From an uncultured Clostridia bacterium (GTDB taxonomy: Bacteria > Bacillota > Clostridia > Oscillospirales > Oscillospiraceae), in contig CAMFFO010000005.1 in NCBI GenBank assembly GCA_945949735.1, positions 1 to 40,335 on the forward strand: a stretch of 40,335 bases of DNA, read 5' to 3'. The number at the start of each line of letters is the position of its first letter. The first letter of the stretch is position 1. Shown here in pieces: positions 23,519 to 31,149 of the stretch. The position numbers and the translations under genes were made by a program. The notes beneath the pieces are model-generated. The model saw only the letters and a program-made list of their open reading frames with translations, had not been told where the DNA came from and ran no database searches.

Positions 23519-24214
23519 TCAGGTGAAGGACTCCAGGCTGATCTCCAATCCGTCGGGAATATCCTTGGCGCTTTTTCCGTTGATGAGGATCGCCTGATAG
23601 GCAGATTCCCGCGCCTCCCGAAGATGGGCCTGCAGCATCCCGACGGCGCTTTCCTTGTCGTCCTTCAAAAGAGCCATGACGATCTCGGTATGCTCTTTGT
23701 TGGAGATTGTGAGCCGGTCATCCACGGAGGTGCCGCAGATCAGAGTAATGCGGGCGAGCAGCTTCTGCAGGGAATTGTAAAACGCGCACAGAAACGTGTT
23801 GCCGGTGAGCGCGACGATCTCCGTGTGAAATTCCACGTCGGCGTCGAAGATGATTTGATAGTCGTTCATCCGGTATTCCTTGGAAAACAGCTCCAGATAA
23901 TAGATCAGCTTCTCTTTCCGGAAGTTTCCGGAAAACTCCCGGATGGCGTAGGGCTCGATCAGATCCCGCAGATTGAACAGGTCCCGGATCCCGTTCGGCG
24001 TGATCTCGGTTACTAGGATCCCTTTCTTGGAGATGATCTGGACGAGATGTTCCTGCTGGAGCCGGATCATCGCCGCACGGATGGGTGTCCGGCTGATTCC
24101 CAATTCGCTGACCAGTTTTTCCTCATTCAGCAGGCATCCGGGAGGATACTGACAGCTGACAATACGGGAAAGAAGAACTTGATAGGCGGTTTCACTCAGG
24201 TTCTGTTTTGGCAT
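23519..24214 (-). CDS. GntR-family transcriptional regulator, FCD subfamily (regulator 2)
   Basis: A 231-residue regulator with an N-terminal winged helix ([33 protein letters not shown]) and a C-terminal FCD domain whose ligand residues are in [24 protein letters not shown] and QAHLREARE. It is related to, but clearly different from, regulator 1. ATG 24214 is chosen over GTG 24226 because GGAAGG then has workable spacing. It is divergent from the uxuA operon and likely controls it; aldonate- or hexuronate-type ligands are known for FCD regulators. Confidence 0.9.
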   Translation of the reverse strand: MPKQNLSETAYQVLLSRIVSCQYPPGCLLNEEKLVSELGISRTPIRAAMIRLQQEHLVQIISKKGILVTEITPNGIRDLFNLRDLIEPYAIREFSGNFRKEKLIYYLELFSKEYRMNDYQIIFDADVEFHTEIVALTGNTFLCAFYNSLQKLLARITLICGTSVDDRLTISNKEHTEIVMALLKDDKESAVGMLQAHLREARESAYQAILINGKSAKDIPDGLEISLESFT

Positions 24215-24244
24215 TCCGATTAACACCTTCCACTATTTTTTTCC

Positions 24245-24274
24245 ATCATATCATATCAGAGCGTCCTTTTGCAA
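24245..24274 (-). promoter_or_regulatory. Promoter of regulator 2
   Basis: On the minus strand TTGCAA (24274-24269) and TATGAT (24250-24245) are 18 bases apart. A direct repeat TGATATGATATGATGG covers the -10 box and could be a regulator site. The core TGTATACA of regulator 1 sites is absent here. Confidence 0.5.
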
Positions 24275-24329
24275 CAGAATTCAATCCGAAATTTTTGCTT
24301 TATTGCTGAATTGGAAAAGGAGTGTATCC

Positions 24330-25409
24330 ATGAAATTAACATTCAGATGGTATGGCGAGGGCCGTGACTCGGTCACGCTCCAGAATATCAGGCAGATTCC
24401 CGGCTGTACCGGACTGATGGGCCTGCTGGACGATAAGGCAGCGGGCGAGGTCTGGCCGGAAGAAGAGATCAAGGCCTACATCGACCATGTTCATGAGGCG
24501 GGACTGGAATGTGAAGTGATCGAGAGCGTGAATGTCCATGAGGACATCAAGCTTGGTCTGCCGACCAGAGATCAGTACATCGAAAATTACATCACGTCCA
24601 TCCGGAACCTGGCCAAGTACGGCGTGAAGGTGATCGTATACAACTTCATGCCGGTTCTCGACTGGCTGCGCACGGATCTGGCCCGGGTCATTCCGGAGGA
24701 CGGAAGCAACAGTCTGTATTACGACGAGCAGGAGCTGGGCTCCATGACCCCTGTGGAGATCGTTAAGCGTACCGCCGAGAACTCCAACGGCTTCTCCCTG
24801 CCCGGTTGGGAGCCGGAGCGCCTGGCGGATCTTGAGCGCGTGATGGAGCTCTACAGATCCGTGGACGAAGATGCACTGCTGAAAAACTATCAGTATTTCC
24901 TGGAGGCGATCATCCCGGTCTGCGAGGAGGTCGGAATCCGCATGGCCTGTCATCCGGATGATCCGGGCTGGAAGATCTTCGGGCTTCCCCGGATCGCCCA
25001 TGACCAGGAGGGCTTCGATAAGATCATCGCGCTGAAGGACAGCCCTGCCAATACGGTCTGCCTGTGTACAGGCAGCCTGGGCAGCAATGTAAAAAACGAC
25101 ATTCCCGCAATCATCCGCCATTTCGGCAGCATGGATCGGATCGGCTGCCTGCATGTACGGAATATCAAGCACCTGGGCGCGGATCGCCGCTTCCGGGAGT
25201 CCGCCCACCTGTCCAGTGAGGGCGATCTGGATATGTTCGAAATCATGAAGGCTGTTTATGATACTTGCCCGGATACCTACATCCGCCCGGATCATGGACG
25301 GATGATCTGGGATGAGGTCGGACGCCCCGGCTACGGGCTGTACGACAGAGCCCTGGGCCTGACCTATCTGAACGGGCTCTGGGAAGCAATTTGCAAAATG
25401 TCAAAGTAA
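24330..25409 (+). CDS. uxuA: D-mannonate dehydratase
   Basis: A 359-residue UxuA-family enzyme that dehydrates D-mannonate to 2-keto-3-deoxygluconate. Family marks: [13 protein letters not shown] at the N terminus, [15 protein letters not shown], and the metal-site segments [26 protein letters not shown] and RPDHGRMIW. Length fits the short clostridial form. ATG 24330 has AAAGGAG upstream. First gene of the unit uxuA - dehydrogenase - esterase 3 - Ldh2 oxidoreductase. The product would need KDG kinase and aldolase, which are not in the window. Confidence 0.94.
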   Translation: MKLTFRWYGEGRDSVTLQNIRQIPGCTGLMGLLDDKAAGEVWPEEEIKAYIDHVHEAGLECEVIESVNVHEDIKLGLPTRDQYIENYITSIRNLAKYGVKVIVYNFMPVLDWLRTDLARVIPEDGSNSLYYDEQELGSMTPVEIVKRTAENSNGFSLPGWEPERLADLERVMELYRSVDEDALLKNYQYFLEAIIPVCEEVGIRMACHPDDPGWKIFGLPRIAHDQEGFDKIIALKDSPANTVCLCTGSLGSNVKNDIPAIIRHFGSMDRIGCLHVRNIKHLGADRRFRESAHLSSEGDLDMFEIMKAVYDTCPDTYIRPDHGRMIWDEVGRPGYGLYDRALGLTYLNGLWEAICKMSK

Positions 25410-25424
25410 GGGCAGGGGGATATT

Positions 25425-26441
25425 ATGAAAGCGGCAGTTATTCTGAAAAAAGACGAAATTGAGGTGCGGGAGCTGGAGAAGCCCCAGATCACACAGCCGA
25501 ACCAGGTGCTGGTTCATGTGAAAATGACGGGCATCTGCGGCTCGGATGTCCATATTTTCAAGGGCGAGAATCCCTTTGCCTCCTATCCGCGGATTTTCGG
25601 GCATGAGTTCACGGGCGAGGTTGTGGCTGTGGGAGCAGGCGTTACCAAGCTGCGCGTGGGGGATCATGTGGTTGGAGAACCCATTGTGTATTGCGGGGAA
25701 TGCTATGCCTGCCGCCATGGCAGACATAATGTGTGCGAAAAGCTGGGCGTTATGGGCGTCCATATTGAGGGCGGATGCAGAGAGTATCTGGTTCTGGACG
25801 AGAACAAGGCTCATCGGATCGACAGCAGCATTCCCTGGAATATCGCCGTGCTGAGCGAGCCCGTTACCATTGGTTTTCAGGCTACCTCCCGGGGCGACGT
25901 CCAGAAGGGAGACGTTGTTCTGATCATGGGTTCCGGCACCATCGGTCTGTGCTGCCTTATGGCGGCGAAATCCAAGGGCGCTGTCTGCATCAGCACGGAT
26001 ATTGTGGAGGAAAAGCTGGAGTACGCCAAAAAGCTGGGCGCAGATCATGTGATCAACGTCAGCCGGGAGGATATGGCCCAGCGGGTTCTGGAGCTGACCG
26101 GAGGAATGGGGCCCAATGTGGTTCTGGACTGCGTTTGCGCCAAGTGGAGCATGGAGCAGGCGGTGGAGCTGGTGTCCCCTGCGGGACGTGTTGTAGAGCT
26201 GGGCTTCGGACCCATCAAATCGGAGATCCCTCATGTTACGCTGATGCGCAAGGAAGTCAACCTGGTAGGTACACGGCTTCAGGCGAACAAATTCCCCTCC
26301 GCCATCCGGCTCGTAGAGGAAAAGGCGGAGCTTCTGGCGGATTTCGTAACCCAGCGGTATCCGGTGGAAAAGGTGGAGGAGGCGTTCCGCTTCGCCATTG
26401 AGCACCCTGCCGAGGTTCGGAAAATCGTGGTGGAGCTGTAA
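25425..26441 (+). CDS. Zinc-dependent alcohol dehydrogenase (L-gulonate/L-galactonate 5-dehydrogenase-like) 2
   Basis: A 338-residue medium-chain dehydrogenase. Catalytic zinc ligands are in TGICGSDVHIF and GHEF; structural cysteines in YCGECYACRHGRHNVC; the nucleotide loop is GSGTIG. The overall pattern (KMTGICGSDVHIFKGENPFASYPR, HRIDSSIPW) is like RspB/LgoD proteins, which oxidise L-gulonate or L-galactonate at C5 to fructuronate or tagaturonate. It lies 15 bases after uxuA, which supports a role feeding fructuronate towards mannonate. Not closely similar to dehydrogenase 1. Confidence 0.87.
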   Translation: MKAAVILKKDEIEVRELEKPQITQPNQVLVHVKMTGICGSDVHIFKGENPFASYPRIFGHEFTGEVVAVGAGVTKLRVGDHVVGEPIVYCGECYACRHGRHNVCEKLGVMGVHIEGGCREYLVLDENKAHRIDSSIPWNIAVLSEPVTIGFQATSRGDVQKGDVVLIMGSGTIGLCCLMAAKSKGAVCISTDIVEEKLEYAKKLGADHVINVSREDMAQRVLELTGGMGPNVVLDCVCAKWSMEQAVELVSPAGRVVELGFGPIKSEIPHVTLMRKEVNLVGTRLQANKFPSAIRLVEEKAELLADFVTQRYPVEKVEEAFRFAIEHPAEVRKIVVEL

Positions 26442-26475
26442 CGGGCGGCATAGACACGGGAAAGGAGAACTCTAA

Positions 26476-27273
26476 ATGGCATTTATTCAACTGAAAACCT
26501 ATTCTGAGGCCCTGCATACAAAAACAAGCATCCAGGTCATCCTGCCCACCCCTCTGGCGGGGGAGAAAAACGGTTCGTTCTACGACCAGAACAAGAAATT
26601 CCCGGTGCTTTACCTGCTCCATGGTACCTATGGAGACGAGGGGGACTATATGCGTTTCTCCCGGATCGAAAGCTATGCCCAGGAATACTATGTGGCGGTT
26701 GTGATGATGGACACGGAAAACGGCTGCTACCGCAATATGCCGCGCAGCGGCCCGGCCTATTACACCTATGTCACGGAAGAACTGCCCAAAATGATGCAGT
26801 GGATGTTCCCCATTTCCGACAAGCGGGAGGACAACTTTATCTGCGGCCTCTCCATGGGCGGCACGGGGGCGTTCAAGCTTGGCTTTACGCGGCCTGACCT
26901 CTACGGAGCCGTGGCCTGTATGTCGGCGAATTTCTCCGGCTGGCAGGACAAAGCGGACAGCGAGGATTCCGTTTGGTCCATGGCGTTCCGGGATCATGAG
27001 CAGCTGGCCGGTACGAACGAGGATATGTACCACGTGATCGATACCGCGGTGAAAAACGGCGTTTCGCTTCCGGAGCTCTACGTCTGCATCGGGAGGCAGG
27101 ATTTCCTCTACGACTCCAATGTGGCCTTTGAAAAGCACCTGCAAAAGCTGGGCGTCCGGCACGTCTATCATGAGCAGCCGGGTATTCACAACTGGGACTT
27201 CTGGGATGATGAGCTCCGGCGGATCCTGGCATGGCTTCCGATTCAGCGCAGGGACGCGAAGAACTGGTTCTGA
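26476..27273 (+). CDS. Alpha/beta-hydrolase esterase (esterase 3)
   Basis: A 265-residue member of the same esterase family as the pair at 13822 and 14644, but more distant: YLLHGTYGDEGDYMRFSRIE replaces the HSDDH segment. Nucleophile S126 is in CGLSMGGTG, the acidic residue is in GRQDFLYD and the catalytic histidine in GIHNWDFW. No signal peptide, so it acts on imported esters. AAAGGAG precedes the start. It lies 34 bases after dehydrogenase 2. Confidence 0.87.
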   Translation: MAFIQLKTYSEALHTKTSIQVILPTPLAGEKNGSFYDQNKKFPVLYLLHGTYGDEGDYMRFSRIESYAQEYYVAVVMMDTENGCYRNMPRSGPAYYTYVTEELPKMMQWMFPISDKREDNFICGLSMGGTGAFKLGFTRPDLYGAVACMSANFSGWQDKADSEDSVWSMAFRDHEQLAGTNEDMYHVIDTAVKNGVSLPELYVCIGRQDFLYDSNVAFEKHLQKLGVRHVYHEQPGIHNWDFWDDELRRILAWLPIQRRDAKNWF

Positions 27274-27319
27274 GCAATCGGTGCCTTTCCGCTCGTGCAG
27301 TAACGAGGGAGGATTGATT

Positions 27320-28420
27320 ATGCAATATCATCGTGTTGACTATACCGCTTTGGAGCAGTTTTGTATTCAGGTTTTCCGGGGGTATGGTTTTGACGAGGAG
27401 AAGAGCAGACGGATCACCGATGTCCTTCTGGATGCTGATCTGTCCGGCATTGAGTCCCACGGTATTCAGCGGCTCATTCGGTATCATAAGGAGATCACCG
27501 GCGGAATGGTTCAACCAGAGGCGGAGCCGGAGATTGTCTGCGAAACGCCGCTGTCGGCTGTCATGGAAGCCCATGACGCGATGGGACAGCTTGTCGGCTG
27601 CCAGGCTATGAAGATTGCCATCGAAAAAGCGAAACGCTGCGGTTTCGGCATGGTCACCGTCCGAAATTCCAACCATTACGGAATCGCGGGCTACTATGCG
27701 AAGATGGCGGCGGCCCAGGGGCTCATTGGTATGTCCATGACCAACACTGAGGCCATCATGGTGCCAACCTATGGGCGTCAGGCAATGCTGGGTACCAACC
27801 CCATCGCCTTTGCGATGCCCGCGAAACCGGTGCCCTTTGTGTTTGACGCGGCGACCACCGTTGTTCCCCGGGGAAAGCTGGAGGTTTACGCAAAGCGTGG
27901 AAACGGACTGCCGCTGGGCTGGGCGGTGGATGAAAACGGCCGCGACTGCAACGATCCCGACCGGATATTGCACAATATCATCCATAAGACAGGCGGAGGG
28001 ATTCTCCCTCTGGGCGGTTCCGGCAGTGAAACCTCCGGATATAAGGGATACGGCTTCGGCATGCTGTGCGAAATCGCGACGGCCATTCTCTCCGGGGGAA
28101 CCACCTCAAACTACATCTATAAGACCCCGGGCCGATCCAATATTGCCCACTGCTTCCTTGCGCTGGATCATGGGATGTTCGGAGACAAGGAAGAGATCGA
28201 AAATGCGCTGAGCAGATTTCTTCAGGAGATTCGTGACTCCGCGAAGGCCGAGGGCCAGGAGCGAATCTACATCCAGGGCGAGAAGGAAGCGGAGGCTCAT
28301 GAACGGATCCGCAGGGATGGGGTTCCGCTCAATGAAAAGACCTACGCGGAGATGAAGATGATCGGTGCGTATACAGGCGCGGAAGCATATTTGCCTGCCT
28401 ATCGGGTGACTGAGGAATAA
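27320..28420 (+). CDS. Ldh2-family NAD(P)-dependent oxidoreductase
   Basis: A 366-residue member of the malate/L-lactate dehydrogenase type 2 family, which also contains ureidoglycolate dehydrogenase, sulfolactate dehydrogenase and 2,3-diketo-L-gulonate reductase. Marks are ESHGIQRLIRY (about 45-55), NSNHYGIAGYYA with H119, and LGTNPIAFAMP. These enzymes interconvert 2-hydroxy and 2-keto acids, matching the hydroxy-acid theme of the island. GAGGGAGG precedes ATG 27320; the open frame extends far upstream into esterase 3 without meaning. A terminator follows at 28473. Confidence 0.9.
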   Translation: MQYHRVDYTALEQFCIQVFRGYGFDEEKSRRITDVLLDADLSGIESHGIQRLIRYHKEITGGMVQPEAEPEIVCETPLSAVMEAHDAMGQLVGCQAMKIAIEKAKRCGFGMVTVRNSNHYGIAGYYAKMAAAQGLIGMSMTNTEAIMVPTYGRQAMLGTNPIAFAMPAKPVPFVFDAATTVVPRGKLEVYAKRGNGLPLGWAVDENGRDCNDPDRILHNIIHKTGGGILPLGGSGSETSGYKGYGFGMLCEIATAILSGGTTSNYIYKTPGRSNIAHCFLALDHGMFGDKEEIENALSRFLQEIRDSAKAEGQERIYIQGEKEAEAHERIRRDGVPLNEKTYAEMKMIGAYTGAEAYLPAYRVTEE

Positions 28421-28472
28421 ATCTCTTCAGCAGCATAGTGCAGGTACCTCGCCGAAGCATCAGGAAAAGAGG

Positions 28473-28502
28473 ACCCCCGGTTCCAGCAATGGAATCGGGG
28501 GT
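28473..28502 (+). terminator. Terminator after the uxuA operon
   Basis: ACCCCCGGTTCC pairs with GGAATCGGGGGT (one G-T pair) around a 6-base loop and is followed by TTGGC. It lies 52 bases after the oxidoreductase stop. Confidence 0.75.
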
Positions 28503-28545
28503 TTGGCATAAAAGTGTGCTTATCGGCGTTACTCAGCAGCCCGAT

Positions 28546-28780
28546 AAATTGGTGTTTGTACGTTCTTTGCTGTCATTGCGAGACCAGTGCGCACACTGGT
28601 CGTGGCAATCCCCTGGATAGAGGGGAAATGTGCAGAAAGACACCCGGAAGTATGGGATTCGCTGCAATTTTTGGTGGGAATCGTTACCTGGTTCCTTTCA
28701 ACCGGGGGATTGCCACACCAGTCTGCGGACTGGTTCGCAATGACAGATAGTTTTGGACGCGCAGCGACAAACACCAATTT
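28546..28780. repeat. Palindromic MITE-like repeat, core type A (full copy)
   Basis: A 235-bp element with perfect 13-bp outer inverted repeats AAATTGGTGTTTG (28546-28558) and CAAACACCAATTT (28768-28780), and the usual TGTCATTGCGA and CGCAATGACA inner arms. The centre reads GGGAATCGTTACC. It lies between the uxuA-operon terminator and the LpdD-like gene. Confidence 0.92.
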
Positions 28781-28807
28781 GAGGGGCTGATGATTCAGCT
28801 CCCGTGC

Positions 28808-28836
28808 TTGCAAAATCCGTTCCGATATGGTATGAA
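28808..28836 (+). promoter_or_regulatory. Promoter of the LpdD-like gene
   Basis: TTGCAA (28808-28813) and TATGAA (28831-28836) are separated by 17 bases, just outside the repeat and 48 bases before the start codon. Moderate match only. Confidence 0.45.
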
Positions 28837-28883
28837 TTGGTTGCGGGGGATGTCCCGCGGAAGAACGCCTGGGGAGAACAGCT

Positions 28884-29225
28884 ATGGATCACCGATTCAG
28901 CCGAGTCATATTTGAAAAAGAGATTACCGCCGAGCTGCGGATTCTGGACAGCGGGTGCTTCGTCCTGCTTACCGGGGGAGAGACGCGCCATGTAGGAGCC
29001 GTGTCCATGGCCAGAGACGGCTGCCTGCGCGGCACGGAGGAGTTTCCGGGCCACCGGGAGGCGGTGGTTGCCCAAAAGTGGGCGGTGGCTCTTTCCCGGC
29101 GGATGGGCTATGCCACGGTTGCCTGCGGAATCCACTATGACAACGTGGACAGAGCACAAATCCGGAAGATTCAGGAAACCACCGATTTGCTTCTTGCGGA
29201 CATTCTCGGTTTCCTGTCAAAGTAA
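28884..29225 (+). CDS. Small LpdD-like protein (prenylated-flavin chaperone-type domain)
   Basis: A 113-residue soluble protein. LLTGGETRHVGAVSMA, a central PGHREAVVAQKWAVALSRRMG and GIHYDNVDRAQIRKI match the pattern of LpdD-like proteins, which accompany UbiD-type decarboxylases such as gallate decarboxylase (LpdC/LpdD) and the prenyl-FMN system. No ubiD, ubiX or decarboxylase gene is present in the window, so it stands alone between two repeat copies. GGGGAGA lies 7 bases before ATG 28884. The family call is from recalled motifs. Confidence 0.6.
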   Translation: MDHRFSRVIFEKEITAELRILDSGCFVLLTGGETRHVGAVSMARDGCLRGTEEFPGHREAVVAQKWAVALSRRMGYATVACGIHYDNVDRAQIRKIQETTDLLLADILGFLSK

Positions 29226-29319
29226 GATACGGGGCAACACATTCAGAGCCCTGGGCTGCCTGCGGACCGGTTAAAAACGCATTTTCAATATGCGCATCCG
29301 GTCACCTCGGCAGCGCTAC

Positions 29320-29554
29320 AAATTGGTGTTTGTCTCTCTGCCTCAAACTTTTCTGTCATTGCGAGACCAGTCCGCAGACTGGTCGTGGCAATCCCCCGGT
29401 TAGAGGGAAAATATATCGACAATTGCCCTACAGAGCTGAGAAACGTTGCGATTTCTGGTGGTAATCGTTACCTGGTTCCTCTCAACGGGGGGATTGCCAC
29501 GCCAGTGTGCGCACTGGCTCGCAATGACAGCAAGTATTCGACAAACAACAATTT
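29320..29554. repeat. Palindromic MITE-like repeat, core type A (full copy)
   Basis: A 235-bp element with AAATTGGTGTTTG (29320-29332) and CAAACAACAATTT (29542-29554) as ends. The interior is almost identical to the copies at 6520 and 33139, including the centre GGTAATCGTTACC. It separates the LpdD-like gene from the convergent serine dehydratase gene. Confidence 0.92.
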
Positions 29555-29569
29555 ACCAGTCTGATGAAA

Positions 29570-29602
29570 AACCGGCGCAGGCGGTTATTTGCGTCTGCGG
29601 TT
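29570..29602 (-). terminator. Terminator overlapping the end of the serine dehydratase gene
   Basis: On the minus strand AACCGCAGACG pairs with CGCCTGCGCCGGTT with a small bulge, followed by TTTTTCATC. The upstream arm lies inside the last codons of the gene. Confidence 0.5.
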
Positions 29603-30796
29603 ATAGAGCTTGGCCAGGCCGCCTTCGCTGGTTTCCCGGAAGCGGTGATCCAGGTTCACACCGGTTTCCTTCATGGCCCGGCAGACCATGTCATAGCTGA
29701 TGTTCCGGGAGCCGGTGAGGAAGTAGCTCAGGTTGCAGGCGTTCATGGCCCGCATGGCAGCTACGGCGTTGCGCTCGATGCAGGGGATCTGCACCAGGCC
29801 GCAGATGGGGTCGCAGGTGAGCCCCAGGTGGTGCTCCATGGCGACCTCCGCCGCGTACTCCACCTGATCCAGGTTCTGGCCGTACAGCTCCGCCAGAGCC
29901 GCCGCGGCCATGGAGCAGGCGGTGCCGATCTCCGCCTGACAGCCGCACTCCGCCCCGGAGATGGAGGCATTGGTACGGGTGAGACTTCCGATGATGCCGG
30001 CGGTGGCCAGGCCCCGGAGGATCTGCTCGTCGGAAAAACCCTTGGTAATCTGGGCATACTTGAGCACGGCGGGCACCACGCCGCAGGCTCCGCAGGTGGG
30101 GGCGGTGACCACGGTACCGTTGTCCGCGTTCTGCTCTGCCACAGCGTAGGCGAAGGCGGCAATCTGCTGGAACTCCCGCAGGGCGGGCTCGTCCACGGTC
30201 AGCTTCTGCTCGTAGAGGTACTTGGCCTTGCGCTGCACGTTGAGACCGCCGGGAAGGGTGCCCTCCGCCTGAAGCCCCTCGTCAATGGCCCGCTTCATGG
30301 TCTGCCAGACCTCCATGAGGAAGTCCCAGATTTCCGGGCCCTCGTTCAGCTCCACATAGTCGCTGAGGGTCTGGATATAGCGCCATTTGCAGAAATCCGC
30401 GATTTCCGCGAAGGAATGCTCGATATAGACCTCCTCGGCCTCCGCTTCGGTCCGGCCGGGAAGCCGGATGTCGCCGCCGCCCACGGACTCGATGCGCGCG
30501 GAACCCAGCTCCGTGCCCCCGACAAGGGCGGTAAAGTCCATGGTATTGGGGTGCATCCCGGGCCAGGAATCCTCACTGAAAATGATCTCGGTGCGGTCCC
30601 GTCCCAGAGTATCCCGCAGGACCCGGTCGGTGCCGTGGCCCACGCCGGTTTTGCTTAAGGAACCGTACAGGGTCACCCGGAAGGCATCTGCCTGGGGGTA
30701 GCGGCCCATAAACAGCTTCGCCGCCCGCTCCGGTCCCATGGTGTGGGAGGAGGAAGGGCCTTTTCCGGTTTTGTAAATTTCCCGGATGGATTTCAT
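29585..30796 (-). CDS. sdaA: Single-chain iron-sulfur L-serine dehydratase
   Basis: A 403-residue L-serine ammonia-lyase converting serine to pyruvate and ammonia. The N-terminal beta domain opens SIREIYKTGKGPSSSHTMGPERAA and the C-terminal alpha domain has the [4Fe-4S] cysteine segments PTCGACGVVPAVL, GTACSMAAAALAEL and CDPICGLVQIPCIERNA. Both domains are fused, unlike the split SdaAA/SdaAB of many clostridia. ATG 30796 is taken as start (GGGTGAT upstream); an ATG-like frame opens at 30826. It is a single-gene unit with a good promoter at 30828-30856. Confidence 0.92.
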   Translation of the reverse strand: MKSIREIYKTGKGPSSSHTMGPERAAKLFMGRYPQADAFRVTLYGSLSKTGVGHGTDRVLRDTLGRDRTEIIFSEDSWPGMHPNTMDFTALVGGTELGSARIESVGGGDIRLPGRTEAEAEEVYIEHSFAEIADFCKWRYIQTLSDYVELNEGPEIWDFLMEVWQTMKRAIDEGLQAEGTLPGGLNVQRKAKYLYEQKLTVDEPALREFQQIAAFAYAVAEQNADNGTVVTAPTCGACGVVPAVLKYAQITKGFSDEQILRGLATAGIIGSLTRTNASISGAECGCQAEIGTACSMAAAALAELYGQNLDQVEYAAEVAMEHHLGLTCDPICGLVQIPCIERNAVAAMRAMNACNLSYFLTGSRNISYDMVCRAMKETGVNLDHRFRETSEGGLAKLYNRRRK

Positions 30797-30827
30797 TTCA
30801 TCACCCGCTTCGTTTCTTTTCGGCACC

Positions 30828-30856
30828 AGTATACCAGATTCTCCGCGGGATTACAA
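30828..30856 (-). promoter_or_regulatory. Promoter of the serine dehydratase gene
   Basis: On the minus strand TTGTAA (30856-30851) and TATACT (30833-30828) are 17 bases apart, preceded by TGG before the -10 box (extended type). Confidence 0.7.
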
Positions 30857-30897
30857 TGGGGGATGAGAAATTCTCCGCTGAGGGGGCTGCCCGTATA

Positions 30898-31059
30898 AAT
30901 TGTTGTTAATAATTGACAATTAACAATTGACAATTGACAATTGACAATTAAGGAATCCCTTCGGGATGAATAATAAAAGAATAAAAGTCAAAAATTAGGC
31001 GTTTTATTTCAAAATCGTCCCGTAGTGACACAATGATTGTCAACTGTCAATTGTCAATT
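30898..31059. repeat. AT-rich palindromic repeat with heptamer array
   Basis: The left arm holds five tandem copies of a 7-base unit (AATTGAC, one copy AATTAAC) at 30911-30945. The right arm (31034-31059) has TGTCAACTGTCAATTGTCAATT, its inverse, so the whole could fold into one long hairpin. The interior (GGAATCCCTTCGGGATGAA, then AT-rich) does not resemble the TGTCATTGCGA family. It lies directly upstream of the proS promoter. Confidence 0.75.
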
Positions 31060-31091
31060 CGGCGCAGCCGTTCTAAATGGGGTGCAAAGTA

Positions 31092-31110
31092 TTGACAATG
31101 GTGGTATAAT
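31092..31110 (+). promoter_or_regulatory. Extended -10 promoter of proS
   Basis: TGGTATAAT at 31102-31110 gives a perfect TATAAT with an extended TGn element. The TTGACA at 31092-31097 is only 7 bases away and cannot be the -35 partner; no good -35 box is seen at the proper distance. It is about 40 bases upstream of the start. Confidence 0.5.
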
Positions 31111-31149
31111 ATAGCTAACTTTCGGAAGAAAACGGAGAGGATGATCGAA

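Noticed and set aside
24634-24645. GTATACAA inside uxuA as another GntR site
   Set aside because: It encodes the conserved VYNF residues of UxuA and is only a half match; similar GTATAC strings in esterase 2 and livM are also explained by coding.
31092-31110. TTGACA plus TATAAT as a normal promoter pair before proS
   Set aside because: They are only 7 bases apart, so they cannot serve as -35 and -10; only the extended -10 box is kept.
31060-31149. T-box riboswitch before proS
   Set aside because: Only about 40 bases separate the predicted start of transcription from the gene, too short for a T-box, and no T-box consensus is seen.
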